DNA of 64,000 bases. It comes from Psettodes erumei. Lineage: Eukaryota; Chordata; Actinopteri; Pleuronectiformes; Psettodidae. Below are positions 22,008 to 33,179 of this stretch, in pieces. Positions within the stretch are counted from its first letter, which is position 1. Each line of letters starts with the position of its first letter. The notes under the pieces were generated by a model. The model did not search any database. It had not been told where the DNA came from and worked only from the letters and a program-made list of their open reading frames with translations. The stretch covers positions 1,465,001-1,529,000 of the forward strand of contig JAFBJZ010000603.1 of NCBI GenBank assembly GCA_016785225.1. The letters are read 5' to 3'. A program made the translations under genes and the position numbers.

Positions 22008-22010
22008 CGT
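21975..22010. repeat. (GT)n microsatellite
   Basis: A GT run of about 15 units ends in GCGTGC steps. Confidence 0.95.
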
Positions 22011-23949
22011 GAAGACATACACGGGTTTGAAAACGTAATGAGGGGAGAGCAAAAACGCAACAGCAGCGACTAACAAGTCGGAGGATAAGTTTCACACAGC
22101 TGCGGCGATGCCGCGCGGCTGGCGCGCGAGGCTGAGACGCCGTCAGCGCCCAGGCTGTCGAACGTTTACGGAAGCGCGCTAACATGCCGCCGTTTAGCGG
22201 GCGTAATGTTTACCATGTTCGCCGGCTTCGTTTAGCATGTTGGCGTGCCGCTCGCTAACTGGCGCCTCGCGCAGAACGCAGCTGGGGCTGTCGGAAGCGT
22301 CATTACTGTATATTGTACAGTATATTGTATTGTACTGTAATTGTTTCACGAGTCAGCGGTAATCATTAGCTGTTGTCTCCGACTATCAGAGCCGATATGA
22401 ACGAATAAATCCTGCGTTCTGGGCTTTGGCGTCCGCAGCGCGTTCAGCGCGCATATGGCTGGCACACGTTCAGAATGTTCCAAACTGTTTACTATGATTA
22501 CGGAGTAATTTTGCTCCGGGACAGCACTATGATTCTTTGGAGCAGTAAATCAAGGCCGTCTTTCCAGGCGCTTGGGTCCTAGCAGTGCTAATAGTTTGGC
22601 AACGCCCCTGCCTGAGGGCACATGATTCATTTGGAGCCTGATGACCTGGATAAATCAGTTTAGGCCGGCTTGAGGCGGCAGAGAAATGTGTATTTAGATG
22701 GCTGTTGAAACGGTGTGATAATGCCCTTGGTTCCATTCAGAGCTAATGCGAACACGCCTGCGCTCAGACATCGGAATGGCGTCGTCGGAAGGTGGCTAAA
22801 TGATGGCGCCGAGTGTCTGTTTTTGCCATTGGCCACCTGTTGCATAGTAAATAACCCGTGCAGTCGTATCCTACCGCGATCAAAAGCGATAAGTTACAAA
22901 CGCGAACCGTCAGAATGAGGCTTGCTGCATTTTCAAACGGCGAGGCGCTTATTCATAACAGATTTGCGACGCAATATGTTCCAGACCACGACACACAAAA
23001 TATCAAGTGCCTTTTGAAAGTATTTCTTCGGCACTTTGAAACAAACCTGGTTCGTTCTCAGACAATGCCACTTGCTTTCAAATCACATAATTCCCAGCAA
23101 CGCTTAAAAAAAAAAAACAAAGACAACAAACAACACAAAATAAGAAAATAAGAGAAGAAATGAACGAGAAATTTTTGTCTGGAGGGGATACAGCCGTATA
23201 TTTTTCATCAAGATTTTCTAAGAGGAAATTGTCTTTGTCAGAGCTGCTGACGACTGAAAATAATACAGATTTTCTGACAATGATAGCATGCAGCTAAAAC
23301 ACGCTGTTTTATTCAGATTCTGCACTGAGCCTTAACAGAATCGAGTAAAAAAAAAAAAAACCCAAACAAAAATGTTTGGACGGCGAGAGCTGACAAGAGA
23401 AGAATGTAAACAAAAGTGATTGAAGGACTGGGGAGAATGGACTGACGGCTCGACATTAAGCGGGAGCGGAAGAAATGGCGAGGTGACTGCTGAGGTGAGA
23501 CAGGTGGATGCTAATGCGGAAACGGCGTGAAGGCAGCAGACTGTGGAGGATCTGCATGTTGAGTATCTTAAGCAGACGGGAAGACGCATCAGTCAGTCTG
23601 CGCCCCGAGGGGGCGGGGCGGGACCGCATCCCTTCTTAGAGGAAAAAAAAAACACCTCATCTTTCAGTCAGACTTTTGGGCGGGGCTGGGGTTAACGTGT
23701 CCGTCTGCCGGGAAAATGAGAACATCTGTCACACGCGCCAAAGAGCCGAAGGTGCACGGCGACGAGTAAAAATGTCCCGGGGCGCGGTGATCTGTTCTTG
23801 ATAGAATAATGTATGCGTTGGATTTCATCTCAGCGTTAACGTTTTCACGCCCGCCGAGACCCGCGTCCGCCCCCCTCGCGCGAATCCAGCGACGGATCAT
23901 TAAGTGCGTCAGCACTGGCTGTAACCGGCCACGGCTGTGATTGTTCGCA
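22011..23949. other. Noncoding stretch with low-complexity patches
   Basis: A TA/GT-rich patch with repeated 'gtatattgta' units lies at about 22306-22341. A12 (about 23106-23117) and A14 (about 23347-23360) runs occur. Frames under 100 codons resemble nothing known. Confidence 0.45.
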
Positions 23950-24175
23950 CAGTCAGTGGCGCGTGTTAATGCCTCCGGCCTCGAGGACGGCCCGGCCGTG
24001 CGCTCGCCCGCGCACGCAAAACCGTAAAGGACAACTCGGATCGGGTGGCGCGGGGCAATCTCGGCGGGCCGGCCTCGGCGCGAGGTCGAAACGGAGGGCT
24101 GAGTCTCTCGGCGCGCTCAGGGCGAACCGACGCGCCGATCCGCACGCGGCGAGCGACGCTCAGAGACGATAAGGC
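23950..24175. other. CpG-dense block (CpG-island-like)
   Basis: CpG occurs every few bases, as in 'ggcccggccgtgcgctcgcc'. The + strand is open for 69 codons here, arginine/alanine-rich as expected from GC-rich DNA by chance. It could be an unmethylated regulatory island. No promoter element or exon is evident. Confidence 0.5.
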
Positions 24176-24339
24176 CTCACCAGCTGGTGGAATGCGCCGT
24201 TAATTTGAAGTTGGCAAAATGACAACTCTGTCGGAAAGAACGATAGAAGAAGTAAAAAAAGAAAAAAGTTCAGAATGAGAAGGAATCAACAAAAGCGAGA
24301 TAGAAAATTCCAACGTCGAGCAGCGGCGCTGGATATTGT

Positions 24340-24535
24340 GCTCATTTATTCACGGCCTGCTGTGTTAATGGCTATGTAAATCGGCCCGGTCTCGCAGAGT
24401 GGTAGAAACTAGCATTGGCAGGCCTCAACAATGCGGCCTAATTGGAGATAAGCCCGAACAACAAGCCTATAGCGCGGTCTCATAAATTACAGCTGCTGCA
24501 CCGGGCGGCCCTTTTCCCGCTCTCCTTTTATACAA
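24340..24535. promoter_or_regulatory. Candidate conserved noncoding block with POU-like site
   Basis: TATGTAAAT at 24373-24381 is a one-base variant of the POU octamer-type site. It lies in a repeat-free island with CCTAATTGG and 'cataaattacagctgctg', the latter containing an E-box. The texture is enhancer-like. Confidence 0.37.
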
Positions 24536-24729
24536 CCCCTTCTCCCCGTACCCGCTCCCACCGCACGCCGCCAGCTCTGCTTTCTTTGCCCTTTTTTTTT
24601 TTTTTACTCTTTTTCCCGCTTGTTCCGTTTTAAAATCCTTTTTCTCTTACGCCGCTCCATCATAAGGGCATCCTCCCCTCCTCCCTCCTGTCGCTTCTTC
24701 CTTCTTGCCCCGGCCTTCCCGGGGTTGTA

Positions 24730-24905
24730 AAGAGGGCTGTGCAGATTGAACAGTAAATTAAATTAATGTAGGCCATTTCTCAATCATTTTTCATCCCCCT
24801 AAAATGATTAAGGCTGACGTAAGAAGTTCATTAAAACAGAAAACATTAGGCTCATTAAAAAGCCATTAAAACTATCGCAGAGAGGTGATTTATGCCGGAG
24901 TATGA
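24730..24905. promoter_or_regulatory. Candidate conserved noncoding block with three CATTAAAA motifs
   Basis: CATTAAAA occurs at 24829-24836, 24853-24860 and 24864-24871 in the same orientation. 'aaattaaattaatgtagg' lies upstream (24754-24771). The sequence is A+T-rich, unique-looking and closed in all frames, and it stands out sharply from its GC-rich flanks. It is one of the best enhancer-like blocks in the window. Confidence 0.42.
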
Positions 24906-24907
24906 CT

Positions 24908-24963
24908 GGGGGAGGAAACTATTGGATGGGGGAGTGTGGGGGTGATGGTGGGGTGGGGGGGTC
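24908..24963. repeat. G-rich tract, G-quadruplex capable
   Basis: Runs of 3-7 G separated by A, T or short linkers occur, as in 'gggggtgatggtggggtggg'. A quadruplex on the + strand is plausible. Confidence 0.7.
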
Positions 24964-27830
24964 GAGTCCGAATGAGAGGAAATGGGAGACCGAGGAGGTT
25001 GATGGTGGGAGAATCGGCTTTTTAACAAGATAGCGAACTCTGAGGAATTAGAGAGAAATGGAGGTGAAGGGAACCAGCGGGTGGCAGGCGTTATGGCTTT
25101 TTAAGTGCCAGCACCCTTCCCTTCCGACGCGCCCCGAAACCGGGAGCTCTGACTGTTTTTTTCCAGGAAACGGGTTCTCTCCGTCTCTCCTAATGTCTTC
25201 ACACTAAGTCAACAGAGCCTCGCACCAGACATCATTAACTGTCCTTAACTCTGCCCATTAAGCTCTGGCATTTACCAAACTAAATGTCATTGTTCCTAAT
25301 CATCATCCGTAAAGCGAGACACAACGCGCGGGGACTGCACGCGGGCGCGCTCCCGCATGCTAATGCGTCACACCTCCGCCGTCTACAAGACAACAAGCCT
25401 CTTCGCTCGCCTCGTCCGATATGTTGCGTTCCTCGCGCGTTTTACGTACGGCGCCGTTGAGCGAGATAGCGCCTCAAAGCCCACCCCGCCTTTGACGAGG
25501 CGGAGGGAGAAGCTTTCGGCCGACTGTTGCCGGTAAAAAGTGGCGGAGGAGGCGTTTGATGCAGGCGGGCGGCAGCTCCGCGTCGGGCAGGTAGGCGACT
25601 CAGACAACGATGACGAGCCCCGGTTTCTGGGGCCTCGGCCCGCCTGGAGAGGCCCGGCAGATCAGACGGTCGGATCCCGCTCGCTCTCCATCACATATTC
25701 AACTTGGCAAACGCCGCGGCGTCCCACTCGTATTGAAGCGTTTGTCGAATTTTGACGGAGACTGCGGTTAAACACATTTGTGTCAGGCCTTACCTGGAAG
25801 AGGAAGTATTATTATTCCACTATTGGTTCTGTCATATTCCTTTTTTGTAATTTTAAACACTTCATTCTATGCGGTCCTAATTTGAACCCAAAAACTCATA
25901 TGAACGTCTCAGGAAGGAAATCCCTCGCACATTACTCGTGGCGACCCTCCAGAGCGCGGCCTCTCTGAGGGTGAAGCGCACGCACGCCGTTACCGCCGGA
26001 CACGCAAAGCGCGCAGAGCAGGCTCGGAGGGGCCGCGGCTTCTTTTGATTCCAGAGAACTTTGCTCGTGTGTTTACGCGACGCAAACGGGCAAGCGAGCC
26101 CCCCCCTGTCATGCAGATGTTTTTTGTGTTTAAAGAGAATTCCAAATTGCGCCATACGCGGGCCAGTTGACGCTTTTTACCCGAAGGGATCCTGTTGCAG
26201 GCTCCCTAATTGTGTGTGAAGCTGCCAACTGCCTTTTTTTTTTTTTTATTCGTGTGTGTGTGTTTAGCGTCTAGCCATGCAGCTGACAATGACACACTTT
26301 GATTTATTGGCAAACAGCTGAGCTTGTTAGCAGCGCGCAGGCGTTTTCCCAGTGTGTAGGGATGAATGTGTGTTTGTGTTTGACTGGTGCAGCTCCACAC
26401 AGTGAGAACGCTAAAGATGTAGCTCGCCGCTGGTCCAATTTGAAAGCAGCAAACTGTTTAAACGTTTGGTCACCGAGCATCCTTTAATCAACCACGTCTC
26501 TGAGAAATTCCATCTGTATGTTCCTCATATGCGATTACAAGTTGCATAATAAAGAAGTATTGTTATTTCACTGAATCTTTTCTTTCTTTTCTCAACCTTT
26601 GCCATTTGTTTTTCGTACCATATCCGACCAAAGCCAATCGTGATCGCACTTTTCCTCTGCTGAGGCACATGAAACACTTGATTTATGGTTAGGGAAAGAT
26701 GTCGACGGTATCCTCAGTGAATTCAAGCCTTTATTTTTGCTGTGTTACTGAGATCTGAGATACAGAGAAGATGTTTTTATACTTTTTGTTTGGATTAATA
26801 AAAAGAGATATGTTTAACTACTGAGCCTCACAGGTGTTGGCGGGAGCGGTTTCCCCACCCACTCACCCACCTCTGTTGAGTAATTGTGTTCGGGTTTTTT
26901 TTTCCGTAAATGCCTAATAATTTCTTTAACCAATGTGCTTTGATTGCCTAAACCTGACCAGTGACATCTCCATCCACCCTGACTGCACAAGAAGAATGAG
27001 GAATGCACAAAAACAGCATTTGTTTCCCTCAGAACTTCACTGACAAGATCAGTTAGCTGCACGTAACGTCATTTGTGAGGGAGAGAACTGCATACGCGGT
27101 GACAAATGCATTTGATCTCTTTGTCTCATGCACGCCTTCAGTTTGTTTGAAATGTTTCACGCGACTTTTACCGGTTCTACCCCCTCTCCCCCTTTCCCCC
27201 TCTCTCTGTTTGCCTTTGTTTTTATTGCATAATTTGTTGGCAAAAAAATCTCTCTGATCTGTTCGGCTCCAACGGCTTCTGTTGACACATGAATTATGGA
27301 ACTGGACATTATTCACCATCGTCTCACGCTCCTCTTTACATTGCGCCGCTGTGCATTTATTGCTCGGAAGCGCAGATGGGAATAAAACACGATAGCGACT
27401 CTGGCTCGTAGTTGCGGCAGTTTGTACGGAAAAGTACAACAGAGCTGCGCGGCTCTACCTTCCTCACTCTGCCTCCCTACAGAGTTGCGTGTGATAATAC
27501 ATACGCAAAAGTGGCCCGACACGCTCGAAATGTGTCTCAGTTACTCTCTGCATATATGCTGCAGTTGGACGTCTAAGGCGTCAACACATTAGCGCTGCTT
27601 GCGGTTTCTTGCTCCCGCGTTTAGAGCTTTGCCGAGCCCCGCGGAGCGAATCCGCACTTGGCTGCATGTTGGCGTCAACTTTTGGATGTATACGTTTGTG
27701 AGTTTTGTTTTTGTTGTTGTTTATTCTCCTCTGTGTAATTACAACTGGATCTGGGAGCAGCTCGTGGGCGCGTGCAGCGCTTTCTGTCGGGAGCGGTGGC
27801 GCGCTGGTCAGCATGAAGCAGCTTTGCCCT
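24964..27830. other. Noncoding stretch, nothing recognised
   Basis: CpG-rich sequence (25080-25700, 25940-26160) alternates with A+T-rich sequence (26500-26820). An island at about 25200-25310 could be regulatory. A T15 run lies at about 26234-26248. Frames up to 128 codons on both strands have no recognisable products. Confidence 0.42.
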
Positions 27831-27835
27831 CACGC

Positions 27836-27889
<54 letters not shown>
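27831..27889. repeat. (CA)n microsatellite, ~59 bp
   Basis: A long CA run begins with CACGCACACG and ends with TATACACAC. The 189-codon + strand frame (27599-28168) crossing it is a chance frame with a histidine/threonine repeat. Confidence 0.96.
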
Positions 27890-27988
27890 GCGCAGAGGCT
27901 GAGTGTGGCCAGTGGACTCCCCTCAACCCAAATGAGTGACACGCGGGTCCAGCTCCAGCGTTTTAATGAATTAGTCATAACTGTCATG

Positions 27989-28010
27989 ATCAATCAATCA
28001 ATCAATCAAT
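27989..28010. repeat. (ATCA)n microsatellite
   Basis: About five ATCA units occur in a perfect run. Confidence 0.9.
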
Positions 28011-29512
28011 CTCTCAGTCACTCCGGCGGGGCTGCCACGGGGGCATGCATAATGCATGGCGTGTTAGCCCGAAAAGGGAGACAAACTGCTCATTTCACAT
28101 GCATAAGTTTGCGTAGCGTTGCCGCGGCACCTTTTTTGGTCAGCTCGCGAATTGTTGAGGTCTGGTGACGCGAACTGCGAGGCAGCAGCTGCTCGATGGA
28201 GTGATGAGCAGCTCTCTCCACTTCCTGACAGTGAAGCATCAGTGGATTTTTCTCTGAGCTCCGTCTGTTTTTTTCTGTCCAGACCGATACCTGTCACCTT
28301 TGATTTGCTAACCGCACAACTTCTACCTGTTTGCTTAAATGACTTTTAAGGCGATATATTTATTACTTGGATAGATTTAGAATTTTACATTTCGCAGAAA
28401 ATCAGAAAGAGCCCGTCGCTTGCTTTGTTTGTACATAATTAGTTCGCAGTTTTATTAAGGGTTATTTTCTGAGCAGATATTAAGAATTAGCTCATCTGAG
28501 GATGTCCCCACTATATTTATTTTCCAAAAATTTACTATAAACGTTGCCTGCGTAGCCAACCCCCTATTCTTTTGTGCCGCCGATCTCCATTGTCGTCCAC
28601 AATCAATTAAATGCACGCGAGCTGGCCGCACTTCGTGCGGCGGCGACATGTTCCACATGTTCTGCTTCAACTGCGCTCCAGCCTCGCACGTATTAATCTG
28701 CATCTTAAAACGGCCCCCGGCAAATGCACAATTTACTCCTCGCGCAAGTCGTGTTTGCTCAAAATTACAGCGCCCACCTCTTCTTAGAAATCTGCTGCAA
28801 CAAATGTGGTATGAGCTAAGAGCCACGGGAAAGGCAGGGAAATCAAAAATATAGAAATATAGAGTAATTTTCTTGCTTTTTCCTTTCAGGCTAAATCTTA
28901 AATTTAGCTTTGAGGCTAGAATTATGACTGGATTTATATATATATTTTTTAGTGTAAACCACTGGGGGAAATAAGTCAATACACTGTCCTCACACATTAT
29001 GTATAAAAGTAAAATTTATGTTAAGACAAATTCCTAGATTAGGGAGGTAATTGCTCCAGCATTACATATTGTATTAATACAAACAGTATCGTTCCAAAAA
29101 AAACCCCCAAAAAACCCACAGTGGTGTTTTTTGTTCTCAAGACTGCTCAGAAGGAGATACAGTTGTTCCAGGTTCAGTGGATGAAGTTCAAGTTTTACAA
29201 GTAAATGTAGTTCTGCCGTTATTATGTTCTTTGTTCAGATCGTCTCAGCTCTGTGGAATCACAAGGAGCTCGTTACAAACTCCGAGGTCAAACCGCCAGA
29301 TGAAATATGTAACGTGTATCCTCGGCAAAAAAATGCTTTGACTTGCACACTTCACACCTCGGCCTCCTCCCCTTTGCTTTCGGTGGATTCATAATTAATG
29401 ATCTATAAATGAATAATGCATTTTCATTTCACCCACTCCAGTGAAACAAGAATTTGTGGCGTGTGACCATGTCCATTCAACTTAACACAACTGTTTGCCT
29501 CCCAACAATGGA
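28011..29512. other. Noncoding stretch with enhancer-like islands
   Basis: A+T-rich islands at about 28590-28760 ('caatcaattaaatgc') and 29380-29440 ('tcataattaatgatc') look regulatory. The 180-codon minus frame (28997-28455) has no family resemblance. A 56-codon + frame at 29224-29394 is noted in the findings. Confidence 0.42.
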
Positions 29513-29612
29513 TCCTCTCCCCTTCTCCTCTCCTCTCCTCTCCTCTCCTCCCCTCCCTTCTCCTCCTCTCCCCTCCTCTCCTCTCCTCTCCTCCCCTCCC
29601 CTCCCCCCTCCC
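29513..29612 (+). repeat. 100-nt uninterrupted polypyrimidine tract
   Basis: All 100 bases are C or T, mostly CTCCT and CCTCT units with mirror-symmetric stretches. Such homopyrimidine mirror tracts can form intramolecular triplexes (H-DNA). Glycine/arginine or serine/proline-rich short frames across it are artefacts. Confidence 0.97.
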
Positions 29613-29749
29613 GCATAGATTTCCCTGATCCGAGCAATGCATTACCCATACACCTGCTTACCTCCATTCGCTGGAATCACTTTTTTTTTTTTGTCCCCAC
29701 ACTGATCATCCACTTGCTCGTACCATCTCTCGCCCAAAAGAGGGACGAC

Positions 29750-29870
29750 CCATTAATCAGCAAATAGTGCATTACCTTTGTAATTAACATTCAACTGAGT
29801 TTCACCCAGTAATATTTCATTAGTTTATATGCAAATAATTTTGAGCGATTGCCTCATTTGGTCTGTGAGT
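29750..29870. promoter_or_regulatory. Candidate conserved noncoding block
   Basis: The block contains 'gtaattaacattcaac', 'cagtaatatttcattag' and ATGCAAATAATT (29829-29840). The last holds an octamer-like ATGCAAAT. It is non-repetitive and noncoding. Confidence 0.37.
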
Positions 29871-30632
29871 GCAGTGATATATTAGTCTGGGGAAGGAATG
29901 CGTGTGTGCACGTATGTGTGCGTGTGTGTGTTTGTGCGCGCGTGCGAGCGCGCATGCTCATACTCATACTGTAGGTTAACGCGTTTTCATGAACTCTGTC
30001 CCTCCGTCTCTCCAGCACACACGCGCGTGTCGTTTCCCCTCTGTCGCAGACGCGCAAACGCACGCGCGCGCAAGATAGATGACCGGGCCGCCCGCACTCG
30101 TGCTGGGTTTTTAAAGGCATTAAGCTCTTTACTCACATCGAACTAATTTCAAATTCGACGCACTCCATCGAGCCTGAGCTGACTGCTAACACGGCGCGGT
30201 CAATTCCCTCTCAGTTTACCTGAGATATACCTGCACATACTCGAGGCTTGCGCCTCAGATGCATGTTAATTTAACCAAGGCGGGGGAAAGCTTTCAGAAA
30301 TACGGGTTTAGCCGTTAATTGCGCGCGCTCGGCATCCTCCCAGTCCGCCCCCCCGGCTCTCTGCCCCCTTCTGATGCACTGTCATGTCGGCTCAGCATCA
30401 TTGTTTAGGCCGCTGAGGCTTGTTAATGAGGCAACCGGTTTGTACTGTACGTCTGCAGGCATTAGAACGGTGTTCATTCCCTCTAATTTACTGCTTTGAC
30501 TGGTGGTGGAGAGGAACCACACACAGAAAGACAATACACACTAATTCCAACACTCGCACCAGTAATGAGCGCCTTTTTACTTTTGAAACTTACACGCATT
30601 TTGCTGTCCAGTAGCCTCAAGTTAATGTTGAG
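29871..30632. other. Noncoding stretch, nothing recognised
   Basis: GT/GC-rich alternating sequence at about 29897-29955 could form Z-DNA. An A+T-rich island near 30260-30330 is possibly regulatory. No gene or repeat family was recognised. Confidence 0.45.
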
Positions 30633-30985
30633 TTAAAGGACTAGTCCTACATTTTCTGCTTCCCAGCCGTGGCTAGGAGACGTGAAGAAGGATACCGCCG
30701 TCACGTCTTCTGCGGTCGACGCGAAGCTCTCTCCGGCCAGCAGCCAGTTAGCTCGGCTGAGCGTAGCGATGGAGACGCACGGAGAATCGCTGCGTCTAAA
30801 CGTGACGAAACCGGCCACCCAGCATCTCCAACGCTCACCCGGTTTAGCGTGTTTAATCCAAACGAAAGCCAGGAAGGAGAAAGTAGCGGCAAACGTTTTT
30901 AACGTATACAGGCTGCCTGTTTTCATCTGTCAGCTGGCTTTTGTGCTAAGCTAACTGGTTACAGGCGGTAGCTTCCTATATCGCT
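30633..30985 (+). repeat. Diverged percomorph interspersed repeat
   Basis: The segment starts TTAAAGGACTAGTCCTACATTT and carries, in order, 'gccagcagccagttagct', 'gtgtttaatcc' and 'gctaagctaactgg'. I recall these landmarks from an abundant, poorly classified interspersed repeat of spiny-rayed fishes. This copy is CpG-rich and shifted toward G+C relative to the remembered pattern. The 77-97-codon frames inside are not genes. Confidence 0.6.
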
Positions 30986-31239
30986 AAGAACAATATGGAT
31001 ATGAATATGCCAAAGTGAAAAGTCGCGGATCAGAGAACAACTCGACCACGCTGGGTCACCTTTAACCTAGTTATTCAAACACAATTGCTTTCCTGTGCCA
31101 AGAGCAATTATAACTGACATTTTAGGAGCTCTCCCTTTTTTTTCTTTTGTTACCTCAGTTTAGAAAATCTTGCTAAACTCTTGTCTTATTCACAACCTGT
31201 CTGACCATCTGTTTTTTTTTTTCCCCCCTCCCTCTCGTC
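30986..31239. other. Noncoding stretch, nothing recognised
   Basis: A T-rich/pyrimidine tract lies at about 31210-31235. Nothing else was recognised. Confidence 0.5.
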
Positions 31240-31620
31240 CTAGCGTCATCGCCATGCACCAAGCGCGTCTCGGCGATTGCGGCGGCTTTGTGAATTCAGT
31301 GTTTCATAAAGAAATTATGGCCACAGCTATGAAAAGAAGACCCCAAGCTGTAATAAACAAGAGTCACTAGGCTCTACTATCATTACTCTGGACAGAGATT
31401 GACAGAAAATGTCACTATGTCTGGTATTACGATTAGGAAAGAGAGAGAGAAAAAAAAAGTATATCCGGGCTGCTCTGAAACAGCTCATTTGGAGCCCTGA
31501 CATAGTAAATATATACAATTATTGTCAAGTTCCAGAGACCCTGTCTATCTTTGGGATCCCTGAATCATTAAGGGCTCCCCACTATGCTGCACCCCTGCCA
31601 GAATGTAGTTTAGTTTGACA
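31240..31620. promoter_or_regulatory. Candidate conserved noncoding block
   Basis: This island has even composition and includes 'cataaagaaattatggcc', 'gctgtaataaacaag' and 'cattactctggacag'. It is repeat-free apart from a short GA run near 31440-31452. Conserved-element texture is inferred. Confidence 0.32.
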
Positions 31621-32569
31621 CGCAGTTTGTTTTTCTTTCTCTTGTCGCGTATGAGAAGTTGATAAATCCAACGGACGGAGCTGCGGAAGAGGAGAGAGAG
31701 AGAGCGCGCGCCGCGTACTCTTTTATAATGCATCGTGTCACAGAGGGGGAAACGATATTAGACGTGATGCGTGTCAGAAACGGCTCGTCACAACAACTCA
31801 AGACCAGACTTAACGGGAGGGGACAGATCCCTCTCTTACTTCCGTGTGTGCGTGTATCTTTAACGCACGTGGCTGCGCCATCAAATCTCTGCTTTGTCAG
31901 GCTAAACCTCTTTATAGGCGCCGCGCCCACCGCCGGCTTGTAATTATACGAGCGCGAGCGAGGTGAGGACAGGAAGGAGATGGAATTGAGATCACCTTTT
32001 AGCCGTCAAAACGTTACGGAACGCTGCAAAAAATTACGTTCAATTGGACGTCTGGTCCAATCGTGAATTGCCTGCCTCAAGAAATTTGAAATGCTGACAG
32101 GTTTCTTAAGGCGACGGGTATTATCATTCCTTCACTTTTGCGGTTTTGTGCTTCGGCAAAGCGCACTGATATTTACTCTGTCTGGGATTTGCGCTGTTAA
32201 ACCAAGTCAACAAAATATCAGAAAATAATAATAATGATATGAATTTCCATGCTGATGAACAACATCGAAATGGAAAGATGTTATGTAGCGCAGTGAAGTC
32301 GAGGCTCAAGGCTAACATATATTTCTAAGCTAATGTCACTGACATTAAAATAAAAACATGGCTGACCCTACCATGAGCAAAAAAAACTACCATGTAGAGC
32401 GGTAACAGTAAATATGTTGAGATGCTATTGCTGGGGGAAAAAAAATGCTGACCACAAATTGCATCAGAAGTGGAAATTCTAACTTTTAAAACGCATTTCC
32501 CCCGAACGTGCCAACGCGGATGGTCCCCGGGTCCGTCCCCCCCGCGCGCACGCGTGCCCGCCGTTTTCC
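31621..32569. other. Noncoding stretch, nothing recognised
   Basis: A short GA run (31690-31703) lies within GC-rich sequence. A+T-rich sequence with 'aataataataatgatatg' follows near 32224-32242. No gene or repeat family was recognised. Confidence 0.45.
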
Positions 32570-32770
32570 GCTGGCGCGGACACTCGGGGCAATATCATTA
32601 CATGACAGCCGCCGGCGTGTCCGCACGGGCTGATTCATCGGCCCACAATCTGGGGGCTCGCCCGGGAAGGAAGGCTCTCCATCAAGCTGGAAGTGAGCGG
32701 CCGCTGGCCCGAAGCTGACAGCTTTCCAATATGCAAACTTTCTGTGTTTATTTATTTGCTTCTTAATGAC
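32570..32770. promoter_or_regulatory. Candidate conserved noncoding block
   Basis: The block contains 'aatatcattacatgacagc', 'gctgattcatcgg' and 'caatatgcaaacttt' near 32728-32742. It is repeat-free. Function is inferred. Confidence 0.32.
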
Positions 32771-33145
32771 CTCAGGTTCAAGCCAATGGGGCGTTTTTTT
32801 TTTTTTCTCCCCCCTTTTCCTGTTGATCATTTGTCACTGGCACATCAAAGTCAAAGACTGGAGGAACTTTGAATGGAAAGTTTGCTCCGCGCCCCGAGAT
32901 GGATGCCTTTCAAAGTTTACCCTTTTTAATACCAATAAGTGCTGATGTCATCGCTGCCCCCTCCGACACACATTTCTGTTACCTCTGCCCACACCTTCTC
33001 CCCCTCCTCCTCCCCCCCTCCCCCGCTTTAATCAGAGTAATGCCAACCCCTCGCAGCACTGTGGGCTAGCTTAAGACAACAAGACGGGTAATGGGATTAC
33101 ACACGGGCTACGGCGTCGCATGCAGCTAAGTTAGCGGAGGTGGAA

Positions 33146-33179
33146 GGTGTGGGTGGGTGGGTGGAGGGAGGGGGGGGAG
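33146..33179. repeat. GGGT/GGGA tract, G-quadruplex capable
   Basis: 'tgtgggtgggtgggtggagg' is followed by further G runs. At least five GGG tracts with loops of 1-3 bases are present on the + strand. Confidence 0.85.

Noticed and set aside
27599..28168. 189-codon + strand frame
   Set aside because: It contains a long histidine/threonine run from the CA microsatellite and has no domain.
28626..28640. CCGCAC-TTC-GTGCGG hairpin
   Set aside because: A six-base stem is too short to support an RNA gene or terminator in a vertebrate context.
28647..28662. Two CATGTTC copies suggesting a p53-type site
   Set aside because: The copies are 9 bp apart instead of the 10 bp a decamer pair needs, and the flanking purines do not fit the consensus.
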